This document shows, one piece after another, positions 8,566-15,876 of a stretch of DNA of 64,000 nucleotides (position 1 is the first letter of the stretch; every line of letters starts with the position of its first letter). The notes under the pieces were generated by a model, which ran no database searches, was not told the origin of the DNA, and saw only the letters and a list, made by a program, of their open reading frames with translations. Location of the stretch: contig NZ_SRRO01000001.1 in the NCBI RefSeq assembly GCF_004785795.1, positions 744,001-808,000 on the forward strand, in the 5' to 3' direction. The translations under genes and the position numbers were made by a program. The stretch comes from Nocardioides eburneiflavus (GTDB taxonomy: Bacteria; Actinomycetota; Actinomycetes; Propionibacteriales; Nocardioidaceae).

Positions 8566-8648
8566 GGTGTCGACACGGGCCCTCGCGGCCCTGCTCGACC
8601 AGCGGCCGCGCCGCTGGTCGAGCAGCGAGGGACGAGCGTGTCGAGACC
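8566..8648. repeat. Type-1 palindromic repeat R2, two copies head to head
   Basis: Two inverted copies abut between mccB and mccA. The core is a perfect hairpin with 15-bp arms CTGCTCGACCAGCGG (8591-8605) and its complement (8611-8625) around a 5-nt loop CCGCG. As RNA it would form a very stable stem between the beta and alpha genes and could adjust their relative expression or mRNA stability. Confidence 0.8.
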
Positions 8649-8655
8649 GAGGCGG

Positions 8656-10224
8656 TCACATGCGGAAGATGCCGTAGGTCGGTTCGGGGATCGGGGTGTA
8701 CGCCGTGGCCGCGAGCGCCATCCCGAGCACGCGTCGCGTGTCGGCGGGGTCGATGATCCCGTCGTCCCACAGCCGCGCGCTGGCGTAGTAGGGCGAGCCC
8801 TGGGTCTCGTACTGCTCGCGGATGGGCGCCTTGAACGCCTCGACCGCCGCCTCGTCCTCGAGGTCGGTGCGGACCGTGGCGAGGACCGACGCGGCCTGCT
8901 CGCCGCCCATCACGGAGATCCGGGCGTTGGGCCACATCCAGAGGAAGCGGGGGTCGTACGCGCGCCCGCACATGCCGTAGTTGCCGGCACCGAACGAGCC
9001 GCCGATGACGACGGTGAACTTCGGCACGACGCTGCACGCGACCGCGGTGACGAGCTTGGCGCCGTCGCGGGCGATGCCCTTGTTCTCGTACTCGCGCCCG
9101 ACCATGAAGCCGGTGATGTTCTGCAGGAACACCAGCGGGATCTTGCGCTGGTTGCACAGCTCGATGAAGTGGGCGCCCTTGAGCGCCGACTCGCTGAACA
9201 GGATGCCGTTGTTGGCGACGATGCCGACCTCGTGCCCGTGGATCCGGGCGAAGCCGCAGACCAGGGTGTCGCCGTAGAGCTTCTTGAACTCGTGGAACCG
9301 GCTGCCGTCGACGACGCGTCGGATCACCTCGCGCACGTCGTAGGGCGTGCGGGTGTCGGTCGGCACCACGTCGTAGAGCGACTCCGGAGGCTCGTGCGGC
9401 TCCTCGACGTCCGCGACGGGCGCGCGCACCGGGGTGGCCGCGGGCAGGGTGTCGACGATCGAGCGCACGATCGCGAGCGCGTGGGCGTCGTCCTCGGCGA
9501 GGTGGTCGACCACCCCCGACGTACGGGCGTGCACGTCGCCGCCGCCGAGGTCCTCAGCCGAGACCACCTCGCCGGTGGCGGCCTTCACCAGCGGCGGCCC
9601 GCCGAGGAAGATCGTGCCCTGGTTGCGCACGATCACCGTCTCGTCCGACATCGCCGGGACGTACGCCCCACCGGCGGTGCACGAGCCCATGACGCTGGCG
9701 ATCTGCGGGATCCCGGCCGCGGACAGGTTGGCCTGGTTGAAGAAGATCCGCCCGAAGTGCTCGCGGTCGGGGAACACCTCGTCCTGCATCGGCAGGAACG
9801 CGCCGCCCGAGTCGACGAGGTAGATGCAGGGGAGGTGGTTCTCCGCGGCGATGGTCTGCGCGCGGAGGTGCTTCTTGACCGTCATCGGGTAGTAGGTGCC
9901 GCCCTTGACCGTGGCGTCGTTGGCGACGATGACGCACTCGCGGCCCGACACCCGGCCGATCCCCGCCACCACACCCGCCGACGGGACGGCGTACTCGTCA
10001 CCGTCCTTCCCGTACATCCCGTGCGCAGCCAGCGGAGCGAGCTCCAGGAACGGGCTGCCCGGGTCGAGGAGCCGGTCGACGCGGTCGCGGACCAGCAGCT
10101 TGCCGCGGTCGGTGTGCTTCTGCCGGGCGGCGTCCGACCCGCCCCGCCGCACCCGGGCGAGCCGGGCGCGCAGGTCGTCGACGAGCTCGCGCATGGTCGG
10201 GGAGGCAGTCAGTGGCTCGGGCAC
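8656..10224 (-). CDS. Methylcrotonyl-CoA carboxylase beta subunit (carboxyltransferase)
   Basis: The 522-aa carboxyltransferase (two crotonase-like halves) moves carboxyl from biotin to 3-methylcrotonyl-CoA, giving 3-methylglutaconyl-CoA in leucine breakdown. [37 protein letters not shown] and [15 protein letters not shown] are typical of MCC-beta rather than AccD/PccB. The C-terminal half contains [22 protein letters not shown] and [18 protein letters not shown] motifs. It leads the operon. GTG 10224 lies only 6 nt from a TAACCT -10-like element inside an operator palindrome, so the mRNA is probably leaderless; ATG 10194 is the alternative start. Confidence 0.9.
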   Translation of the reverse strand: MPEPLTASPTMRELVDDLRARLARVRRGGSDAARQKHTDRGKLLVRDRVDRLLDPGSPFLELAPLAAHGMYGKDGDEYAVPSAGVVAGIGRVSGRECVIVANDATVKGGTYYPMTVKKHLRAQTIAAENHLPCIYLVDSGGAFLPMQDEVFPDREHFGRIFFNQANLSAAGIPQIASVMGSCTAGGAYVPAMSDETVIVRNQGTIFLGGPPLVKAATGEVVSAEDLGGGDVHARTSGVVDHLAEDDAHALAIVRSIVDTLPAATPVRAPVADVEEPHEPPESLYDVVPTDTRTPYDVREVIRRVVDGSRFHEFKKLYGDTLVCGFARIHGHEVGIVANNGILFSESALKGAHFIELCNQRKIPLVFLQNITGFMVGREYENKGIARDGAKLVTAVACSVVPKFTVVIGGSFGAGNYGMCGRAYDPRFLWMWPNARISVMGGEQAASVLATVRTDLEDEAAVEAFKAPIREQYETQGSPYYASARLWDDGIIDPADTRRVLGMALAATAYTPIPEPTYGIFRM

Positions 10225-10230
10225 CGCCTC

Positions 10231-10250
10231 AGGTTAGCGATCGTTAACCT
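10231..10250. promoter_or_regulatory. TetR-type operator overlapping the leaderless mccB promoter
   Basis: AGGTTAGCGATCGTTAACCT is a 20-bp palindrome with one mismatch, immediately upstream of mccB. On the minus strand it contains CTAACCT, a -10-like element 6 nt from GTG 10224. A TGGACA hexamer lies 18 bp further upstream. The same GGTTAG-N6-YTAACC pattern and spacing to a GTG start precede the TetR gene at 12529, so that regulator is the likely ligand. Confidence 0.65.
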
Positions 10251-10260
10251 GCGCTGTCCA

Positions 10261-11445
10261 TCAGACCGGTCGGTCCTCCGGGAACTCGCCGCGCAGCACG
10301 GTGCCCCGGCCGGGTCCGGTCTCGAGCGTGAGCCGGCCGCCAGCGGCCGCGACGCGCGCCTCCATGCCGAGCAGTCCGCCGGTGACCACCCGGTCCCGCT
10401 CGAAGCCGCGCCCGTCGTCGGACACGCTGAACTGCAGGTGCGGGCGACCGCGCAGGGTCACCAGCACCTCGGTGGCGTCCGCGTGCTTCGCGCTGTTGGT
10501 CAGTGCCTCGAGGATGCAGAAGTACGCCGCCGCCTCGACCTGGCGACCGGTGCGCTCGACGTCGGCGATGTCGAGCGTGACCGGGACCGTCGAGCGGCGT
10601 GCGGTGGACTGCAACGCTGCGACGAGCCCGCGCTCGGCGAGCAGCGGGGGGTAGATGCCGCGAGCCAGCTCGCGCAGCTCGGTGACGACCTCGCGGTTGT
10701 CGGACGCCAGCTGGCCGAGCAGCGCGGCAGCTCCCTCGTGCCGGCCGGCCAGCAGCTCCTTGCGGGCACGCTCGATGGTCACGCTCATCGCGAGCAGGCG
10801 CTGCTGCGCGCCGTCGTGCAGGTCGCGCTCGAGGCTGCGGCGAGCCGCGTCGGCCACGTCGACGATCCGCGTACGGGACTCCACGAGCTGGGCCGACTGG
10901 TCCTGCAGGCGGGTGTAGGCGTCGCGGACGAGGAACACCACCACGGCCACGCCGGCCGGCAGCGACGCCGCGATCACGATGGCGTTGACCCACCACAGCT
11001 CGTTGATCGCCTCGACCCGCCGCCACTCGGCCAGGGCCGCGACCGCCGCGCTGCCGACGACCGCCACCACGCTCAGCGCCTGGATCCAGCGCCGGCCGAG
11101 GTAGGGGAAGCCAACCAGCAGCGGGACCATCGTCAGCAGCACCGTCAGCGGGCTCAGGTTGGGCGTCGCCCACGTGCCGCCCACGGCGAAGAGCAGCGCG
11201 GAGAGCGTCAGCCCGACGATCGCGGCCGGCGCTCCGTGGCGACGGCACAGCGGGGGCGTGGCGAGCATCAGCAGGATCGAGGTGGCCATCACGGCGAGGT
11301 CGATCTCCACCGCGGTGTGCTGGAAGCCGAGCAGGTACGCCGCGCCGAGCAGGACGGTGGCGGTGGTGAGGGCGGTCAGGTTGATCCGCAGCAGCCACCG
11401 CAGCGCCGGGTCGAGGCTGTCCCAGCCCGACAGGATCCCGCTCAT
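10261..11445 (-). CDS. Two-component sensor histidine kinase, NarL/DesK-type (HisKA_3)
   Basis: The product has 394 aa. About six hydrophobic segments span residues 20-175, followed by a short coiled linker. The HisKA_3 dimerisation motif RRSLERDLHDGAQQR has phospho-acceptor His210. The HATPase_c domain has the N-box EALTNSAKHA (about 313-322), DDGRGF (343-348) and a GLLGMEARV lid. The signal is unknown; sensing is probably within the membrane as there is no large extracellular domain. ATG 11445 overlaps the regulator's stop (ATGA), so regulator and kinase are translationally coupled, kinase second. Its 3' end is only 36 bp from mccB, so read-through into the leucine operon is possible. Confidence 0.9.
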   Translation of the reverse strand: MSGILSGWDSLDPALRWLLRINLTALTTATVLLGAAYLLGFQHTAVEIDLAVMATSILLMLATPPLCRRHGAPAAIVGLTLSALLFAVGGTWATPNLSPLTVLLTMVPLLVGFPYLGRRWIQALSVVAVVGSAAVAALAEWRRVEAINELWWVNAIVIAASLPAGVAVVVFLVRDAYTRLQDQSAQLVESRTRIVDVADAARRSLERDLHDGAQQRLLAMSVTIERARKELLAGRHEGAAALLGQLASDNREVVTELRELARGIYPPLLAERGLVAALQSTARRSTVPVTLDIADVERTGRQVEAAAYFCILEALTNSAKHADATEVLVTLRGRPHLQFSVSDDGRGFERDRVVTGGLLGMEARVAAAGGRLTLETGPGRGTVLRGEFPEDRPV

Positions 11446-12137
11446 CGGCGGGGTGCGACCCCGCCGCCGACACCGGCCTCGCTGAGGAAGACCAGCGTCG
11501 CCGCGACCCGCCGGTGCACCGGGGCGTTCGCGGGCAGGTCGAGCTTGGTCAGGATCGAGTTGATGTGCTTCTCCACGGCCCGGTCCGTGATCACCAGCTC
11601 CCCCGCGATCGCCGCGTTGGTCATCCCGCGCGCGACCATCGAGAGCACCTCGAGCTCGCGTGGGGTGAGCCGGTCGAGCAGGGAGTCGTGGCGCCGCGTG
11701 CCGGTCGCCACCAGGGCGTCGACGACGATCTGGTCGATCACCGATCCGCCGGCCGCGACCGTACGGAGCGCCGCCACGAGCTCGTCGACGTCGGCGACGC
11801 GCTCCTTGAGGAGGTAGCCGCGACCGTCACTGCCCTCGCGCACGAGGTCGAGCGCGTACTCCACGTCGGCGTACTGCGTCAGCGCCACGACGCCCACGTC
11901 CGGGTGCGTACGCCGCAGCTCGCCCGCCGCGCGGACCCCCTCGTCGGTGAAGTCCGGCGGCATCCGGATGTCGGTGAGCAGCACGTCGGGACGGTGCTCG
12001 TCCACGGCGGCCAGCAGCTCCGGGAGGCTGGTGGCCGTGGCGACGACGTCGATGTCGTCATAGGGGTCGAGCAACGCGAGGACGCCCGCGCGGAGCAGGT
12101 CTCCGTCCTCGGCGAGGACCACCCGGATCTGCGACAT
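11442..12137 (-). CDS. LuxR-family response regulator (NarL type)
   Basis: The product has 231 aa. The receiver domain begins MSQIRVVLAEDGDLLRAG, with acidic pair E10/D11, phospho-acceptor D56 in DVLLTDIRMP and switch residues in VVALTQYAD. The C-terminal LuxR/GerE helix-turn-helix contains LTPRELEVLSMVARGMTNAAIA and AVEKHINSILTKL. It should be phosphorylated by the kinase encoded immediately downstream and bind DNA as a dimer. The start at ATG 12137 gives a canonical receiver N-terminus; the upstream open frame (to 12284) adds unstructured sequence. The regulon is unknown. Confidence 0.9.
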   Translation of the reverse strand: MSQIRVVLAEDGDLLRAGVLALLDPYDDIDVVATATSLPELLAAVDEHRPDVLLTDIRMPPDFTDEGVRAAGELRRTHPDVGVVALTQYADVEYALDLVREGSDGRGYLLKERVADVDELVAALRTVAAGGSVIDQIVVDALVATGTRRHDSLLDRLTPRELEVLSMVARGMTNAAIAGELVITDRAVEKHINSILTKLDLPANAPVHRRVAATLVFLSEAGVGGGVAPRR

Positions 12138-12468
12138 GGGCGCACTGTAGTCACGCGTCGGGATCCTCGTCGGTAGAGCAGGCACCACTGCGGTGTGACG
12201 CCGCTGAGTCTCCTGGACGAGCGATTCCGCTGCCCACGGGCGCTCGGGCGAGGTTTCTTTACACCATGGTGGTGCTGGCACCACTCATTCCTAGGGGTGT
12301 TGCGGGTAATATCTGGTCTTGCACCACGGGGGTGCGCTGATCGTGGGGATCAGTGGGCCGCTGCGGGGGTGCGGCCCACTGGCAGCATCCCGGCAGCGCC
12401 GGCACGGGGGCAGTGATGGGGAGACACGCGTGATTCCGCTGGCAGTCTGGGAGGGGCCGGAGCGTCTG
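12138..12468. other. Hairpin-rich non-coding region between divergent regulators
   Basis: About 330 bp with no convincing gene. It holds a palindrome CACCATGGTG (12262-12271), a GTGGTG/CACCAC stem (12269-12284), GCACC/GGTGC (12321-12335), CTGATC/GATCAG (12337-12353) and a perfect 11-bp stem CAGTGGGCCGC (12351-12361, complement 12371-12381, 9-nt loop). The last two stems share bases 12351-12353 and exclude each other. It must carry the promoter of the two-component operon and possibly a small RNA or leader. Confidence 0.4.
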
Positions 12469-12502
12469 ATGGCGCTCCCGACACCGCGCGCAGCGCGTGA
12501 CG

Positions 12503-12520
12503 GGTTAGCAGGCACTAACC
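12503..12520. promoter_or_regulatory. Operator and leaderless promoter of the TetR gene
   Basis: GGTTAG-CAGGCA-CTAACC is a perfect 6-6-6 palindrome ending 8 nt before GTG 12529. Its right half reads CTAACCT, the same -10-like element found 6 nt before the mccB start. Shared operator and spacing point to autoregulation and to control of the leucine operon by the same protein. Confidence 0.6.
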
Positions 12521-12528
12521 TCGAGGTC

Positions 12529-13080
12529 GTGACCCCACGCCGCCAGCAGATCCTGGACATCGCTGCCGAGCTGTTCGCCACCCGCGGGTTCCACGGCGTC
12601 TCGGTGGCCGAGCTCGGCTCGGCGTGCGGGATCTCCGGTCCCGCGCTCTACAAGCACTTCGAGTCCAAGGACGCGATGCTCGCCGAGATGCTGGTGACCA
12701 TCAGCGAGACGCTGCTCGCGGAGGGCCGGACACGCGTCGCCGGTGCCACCGGGCCGCGTGAGGCGCTGGAGGCGCTCGTCGAGTGGCACATCGAGTTCGC
12801 CCTCGAGCACCGCGCCCTGATCGTGGTGCAGGACCGCGACTGGAGCAACCTGCCCGACGAGGCGCGCGAACGGGTCCGTGCCCTCCAGCGCGCCTACGTC
12901 GACGTCTGGGCCACCGAGGTGCGCCGCCTCGAGCCCGGCCTGAGCCCCGAGGCATCGCGCACCCGCGCCCACGTCCTCTTCGGCCTGCTCAACTCCACGC
13001 CGCACAGCGGCCGCCTGCCCGACCCGCAGATGCACGACGTGCTGCGCGACATGGCCCACGGCGCGCTCGGTCTCGCCTGA
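12529..13080 (+). CDS. TetR/AcrR-family transcriptional regulator, probable regulator of the leucine-catabolic operon
   Basis: The product is about 183 aa. The N-terminal TetR helix-turn-helix runs RRQQILDIAAELFATRGFHG and SACGISGPALYKHFESKDAM. The C-terminal ligand domain is all-helical, like TetR proteins that sense acyl-CoAs beside acyl-CoA carboxylase genes. Start choice: GTG 12529 is 8 nt after an operator half-site that mirrors the mccB promoter, suggesting a leaderless mRNA. ATG 12469 with GGAG 6 nt upstream is the alternative and would place the operator inside the gene. The likely inducer, a leucine-pathway CoA thioester, is inferred from the shared operator. Confidence 0.85.
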   Translation: MTPRRQQILDIAAELFATRGFHGVSVAELGSACGISGPALYKHFESKDAMLAEMLVTISETLLAEGRTRVAGATGPREALEALVEWHIEFALEHRALIVVQDRDWSNLPDEARERVRALQRAYVDVWATEVRRLEPGLSPEASRTRAHVLFGLLNSTPHSGRLPDPQMHDVLRDMAHGALGLA

Positions 13081-13150
13081 GTCGAGGTCCTCACCCCGGC
13101 AGCGACGAACGTGGTTGGCAACGGCCCGGCCCGGGTGCACGCTGTGCTGA

Positions 13151-13180
13151 GGCAACCGTTTCCGCCTCCCAGCGCGTACG
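13151..13180 (+). promoter_or_regulatory. ECF-type promoter of the sigma factor gene
   Basis: GGCAACC (13151-13157), 16 bp, GCGTACG (13174-13180). The identical -35/-10 pair and spacing precede the lipoprotein gene at 14577. A 62-nt leader separates the -10 from GTG 13243. The match suggests the sigma factor drives its own gene. Confidence 0.65.
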
Positions 13181-13242
13181 AATCCTCGCGGAGTGTCCGT
13201 GCGGGACAACCTGCGCGGAGACAGGGGCGGGAGGTGGGCGTC

Positions 13243-13743
13243 GTGGCGGATCCCGAGCTGTTCGACGCGTTCGTGGTCGCCCGGTCGCCATCCCTGCTCC
13301 GAACGGCGTACCTGCTGACCCACGACCGGGGGCTGGCCGAGGACCTCGTGCAGACGACGCTGACGAAGACGTGGTTCGCCTGGGGACGCCTCAACGACGA
13401 CGACCCGGTGCGCTACGTGCGTCGCGTGCTGGTCGCGACGTCGGTGTCGTGGCACCGCAGGCTGTGGGTGCGCGAGCGACCCACTGCCGAGCTGCCCGAG
13501 CAGACGGCCGAGGTGGGGGACTCCCCGGAGGCGCACGACCTCTGGGTCGCGATCGGGCACCTGCCGCCACGCCAGAGGGCCGTCGTGGTGCTGCGCTACT
13601 ACGAGGACCTGTCCGAGGCGGAGACCGCGCAGCTGCTGGGCTGCTCGGTCGGCACCGTCAAGAGCCAGTGCTCCAAGGCGATGTCCAAGTTGAGGGTCGA
13701 CGCGGCACTGGTGCCGCTCGTGGACGACGGGAGCCGCTCGTGA
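13243..13743 (+). CDS. RNA polymerase sigma factor, SigE family (ECF sigma-70)
   Basis: The product has 166 aa. Sigma region 2 covers the N-terminal half (LLRTAYLLTHDRGLAEDLVQ, then TWFAWGRL, corresponding to the -10-reading helices). Region 4 near the C-terminus includes LPPRQRAVVVLRYYEDLSEAE followed by the HTH QLLGCSVGTVKSQ. This matches the actinobacterial SigE-family ECF group of 160-180 aa. GTG 13243 has GGGAGG 8 nt upstream; a longer frame starting at 13111 runs through the promoter. Its stop overlaps the next start (GTGA), coupling it to the membrane protein that probably controls it. It likely recognises GGCAACC-N16-GCGTACG. Confidence 0.88.
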   Translation: MADPELFDAFVVARSPSLLRTAYLLTHDRGLAEDLVQTTLTKTWFAWGRLNDDDPVRYVRRVLVATSVSWHRRLWVRERPTAELPEQTAEVGDSPEAHDLWVAIGHLPPRQRAVVVLRYYEDLSEAETAQLLGCSVGTVKSQCSKAMSKLRVDAALVPLVDDGSRS

Positions 13744-14522
13744 ACACGGACCGGGAGGTGCGAGAGCTGTTGTCCCGCCACGCAGAGGCGCTCGACACGA
13801 CGCAGCCCGACCAGCTGGCACGGGTCCACGCACGGATCCGCACCGCACGACGTCGTCGTGCCGCAGCCGTCCTCGCCGCCGGCGTCCTGACCACGGTCAC
13901 GGCCGTGGCGGTGACGGCGGTGGCGTGGCCCCCGGGGACGACCGGGCCCGACCGTCGCGCGGTCCCCGCGGCCGGTGAGACGGAGCCCCGTCGGTGGACC
14001 CTGCGCGCGGACGGGGCCAGCGCCGACACGGTTCTCGTCCGGCTCGAGGCGCCCTCCGACTACGAGGGCACCACCTGGTTCGTGGGGTCGGACGAGGTCA
14101 CCGTCGGCTACTGGCTCGTCTCCGAGGTGCCCAGGGACCCCTGCCGGGAGAAGGGTCGCCGCGACCCCGGCCCCACGGTCGAGGACCTCGTCCGGGCCCT
14201 CGACCGCCAGCGGGTCACCACCATCACCGACCAGGAGCCCGTCACCGTCGGCGGGCACGACGGCACCTACCTCGAGCTCCGCGCACCCGACGTCGACTAC
14301 ACCGCCTGCCAGGAAGGCCAGCTCTGGCTCTGGGAGACCCCCACCAACGGCGCCCGTCACGCCAGCTGGACCCCCCAGCAGCTCGAACGGGTCTGGATCA
14401 TCGACGTCGACGGCCAGCGGGTCGTCCTCAACGCCTTCCTCGAGCCGCAGGGCGACCCCGGCGACGCCCTGGCCGAGCTCCAGACACTGATCGACACCGT
14501 CCAGTTCGTCCAGCCGGAGTGA
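13740..14522 (+). CDS. Membrane-anchored probable anti-sigma/sensor protein with C-terminal extracytoplasmic domain
   Basis: The product has 260 aa. Residues 1-40 are a short basic cytoplasmic segment, residues 41-62 (AAAVLAAGVLTTVTAVAVTA and flanks) a membrane helix, and the rest is predicted outside the cell. The outer domain contains a Cys pair (RDPC and YTACQ) and RVWIIDVDGQRVV. GTG 13740 overlaps the sigma stop codon. Position and topology suggest an anti-sigma factor or sensor, although no classical zinc anti-sigma motif (HxxxCxxC) is present. From residue 113 to near the end it is identical to the downstream lipoprotein, with 439 of 441 bp matching. Function is inferred from context. 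Confidence 0.7.
   Translation: MNTDREVRELLSRHAEALDTTQPDQLARVHARIRTARRRRAAAVLAAGVLTTVTAVAVTAVAWPPGTTGPDRRAVPAAGETEPRRWTLRADGASADTVLVRLEAPSDYEGTTWFVGSDEVTVGYWLVSEVPRDPCREKGRRDPGPTVEDLVRALDRQRVTTITDQEPVTVGGHDGTYLELRAPDVDYTACQEGQLWLWETPTNGARHASWTPQQLERVWIIDVDGQRVVLNAFLEPQGDPGDALAELQTLIDTVQFVQPE
14076..14516 (+). repeat. 441-bp direct repeat, copy 1 (within anti-sigma-like gene)
   Basis: Matches 14841-15281 at an offset of 765 bp. I find only two differences: C at 14117 versus G at 14882, and C at 14501 versus T at 15266, both silent. It covers the shared extracytoplasmic domain. Confidence 0.92.
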
Positions 14523-14538
14523 GGCGACCCCGCTCCCG

Positions 14539-14568
14539 GGCAACCCCAGCGGTGACTCGCAGCGTACG
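14539..14568 (+). promoter_or_regulatory. ECF-type promoter of the lipoprotein gene
   Basis: GGCAACC (14539-14545), 16 bp, GCGTACG (14562-14568), identical in sequence and spacing to the sigma gene promoter. The base after the -10 differs but ATCC follows in both. ATG 14577 is only 8 nt beyond the -10, so the transcript should be leaderless or nearly so. Confidence 0.65.
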
Positions 14569-14576
14569 CATCCTGC

Positions 14577-15284
14577 ATGAAGACCTTCTTGACGACGACT
14601 GCCACGACCACCGCCCTCCTCCTGTCCTCGACGGCGTGCGCGTCGGACGCGGGGCAGGACGGAGCCGAGGCGAGCACCGCTGCCGCCACGACGCCGGGGA
14701 GGACAGGTCCCCAGCTCGTCCCGAACACCGAGGGCGGCACTGATCTCGAGCCCGGGCGGTGGGCACTGGCCGCCAACGGCCACGCGCCGGACACCGTTCT
14801 CGCCACGCTCGAGGTCCCGGAGGGATACGGCGGGGTGGAGTGGTTCGTGGGGTCGGACGAGGTCACCGTCGGCTACTGGCTGGTCTCCGAGGTGCCCAGG
14901 GACCCCTGCCGGGAGAAGGGTCGCCGCGACCCCGGCCCCACGGTCGAGGACCTCGTCCGGGCCCTCGACCGCCAGCGGGTCACCACCATCACCGACCAGG
15001 AGCCCGTCACCGTCGGCGGGCACGACGGCACCTACCTCGAGCTCCGCGCACCCGACGTCGACTACACCGCCTGCCAGGAAGGCCAGCTCTGGCTCTGGGA
15101 GACCCCCACCAACGGCGCCCGTCACGCCAGCTGGACCCCCCAGCAGCTCGAACGGGTCTGGATCATCGACGTCGACGGCCAGCGGGTCGTCCTCAACGCC
15201 TTCCTCGAGCCGCAGGGCGACCCCGGCGACGCCCTGGCCGAGCTCCAGACACTGATCGACACCGTTCAGTTCGTCCAGCCGTGA
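14577..15284 (+). CDS. Lipoprotein sharing the sensor domain of the upstream anti-sigma-like protein
   Basis: The product has 235 aa. The signal MKTFLTTTATTTALLLSSTAC carries a lipobox with Cys21, then a Ser/Thr/Ala-rich linker and a globular domain. From WFVGSDEVTVGYW to FVQP it is identical to the C-terminal domain of the membrane protein encoded just upstream. Key features are the Cys pair, the LWLWETP segment and WIIDVDGQRVVLNAF. It should sit on the outer face of the membrane. Its own ECF promoter makes it a probable target of the neighbouring sigma factor, so it could compete with or feed back on the sensor. Distant relatives are encoded at 51478 and 54414. Confidence 0.75.
   Translation: MKTFLTTTATTTALLLSSTACASDAGQDGAEASTAAATTPGRTGPQLVPNTEGGTDLEPGRWALAANGHAPDTVLATLEVPEGYGGVEWFVGSDEVTVGYWLVSEVPRDPCREKGRRDPGPTVEDLVRALDRQRVTTITDQEPVTVGGHDGTYLELRAPDVDYTACQEGQLWLWETPTNGARHASWTPQQLERVWIIDVDGQRVVLNAFLEPQGDPGDALAELQTLIDTVQFVQP
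14841..15281 (+). repeat. 441-bp direct repeat, copy 2 (within lipoprotein gene)
   Basis: Second copy of the segment at 14076-14516, with 439 of 441 bases identical by eye. Flanking sequence diverges abruptly on both sides, including the few bases before each stop codon. Confidence 0.92.
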
Positions 15285-15346
15285 CGACCCCCGCCGCAGC
15301 GTGATGGCGACCGTCCCTGCCCGGCGCCTGCCGATAGGGTGAGCCC

Positions 15347-15859
15347 ATGCAGCTGAGCGATGCCCTCGAGAACGCCTTCAACGCCCAGATCACGCTCGAG
15401 TTCCAGGCATCGTTGGTCTACCGCCAGCTCGCCATCGAGCTCGAGCTCATGGACCTCCCCGGCATGGCCGCGTGGTTGCGGCACCAGGCCGACGAGGAGA
15501 TCGTCCACGCCAACAAGTTCATCGACCACGTCGCCGACCGCGACAACCACCCGCGCATCGGCGCCACCTCGGCGCCCACCCCGACAGTGGGCTCCGTCCT
15601 CGACGCCTTCGCCGCGGCGCTGGCCCACGAGGAGAGGGTGTCGGCCTCGATCCGTGACCTCTACCGCCTCGCCGAGTCCGAGGGCGACCTCGACTCGCGC
15701 CCCCTGCTCAACTGGTTCCTCGAGGAGCAGGTCGAGGAGGAGGCCACCGTCAAGGAGATCGTCGGCCGGCTCAGGATGATCGACGACGACGGCCCCGGCC
15801 TGCTCCGCCTCGACGACGAGCTCGGCGCCCGCCCGGTCACCACCACCGAGGCCCGCTGA
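15347..15859 (+). CDS. Ferritin-like iron storage protein
   Basis: The 170-aa product fits non-haem ferritin. The four-helix bundle starts LSDALENAFNAQITLEFQASLVYRQL with a ferroxidase-centre Glu in the first helix. LRHQADEEIVHANKFIDHV supplies the E..H pair of the second helix. AFAAALAHEERVSASI and NWFLEEQVEEEATVKEIV carry further metal-binding Glu residues. It oxidises Fe(II) and stores ferric oxide in a 24-mer in the cytoplasm. The C-terminal tail (GLLRLDDELGARP) is typical of actinobacterial BfrB. AGGGTGAG lies before the ATG. No iron-regulatory site is evident. Confidence 0.88.
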   Translation: MQLSDALENAFNAQITLEFQASLVYRQLAIELELMDLPGMAAWLRHQADEEIVHANKFIDHVADRDNHPRIGATSAPTPTVGSVLDAFAAALAHEERVSASIRDLYRLAESEGDLDSRPLLNWFLEEQVEEEATVKEIVGRLRMIDDDGPGLLRLDDELGARPVTTTEAR

Positions 15860-15876
15860 CGGCTCGGCGTCGGCAC

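Noticed and set aside
8398..11817. A 1139-residue open frame opposite mccA, mccB and the histidine kinase
   Set aside because: Antisense shadow of strong genes; no recognisable domain.
12138..12284. Extended N-terminus of the response regulator from 12284
   Set aside because: The added residues are unstructured and the receiver domain begins exactly at ATG 12137.
14076..15281. Duplication as an insertion sequence or transposon
   Set aside because: No terminal inverted repeats, target-site duplications or transposase; the repeat boundaries match a protein domain.
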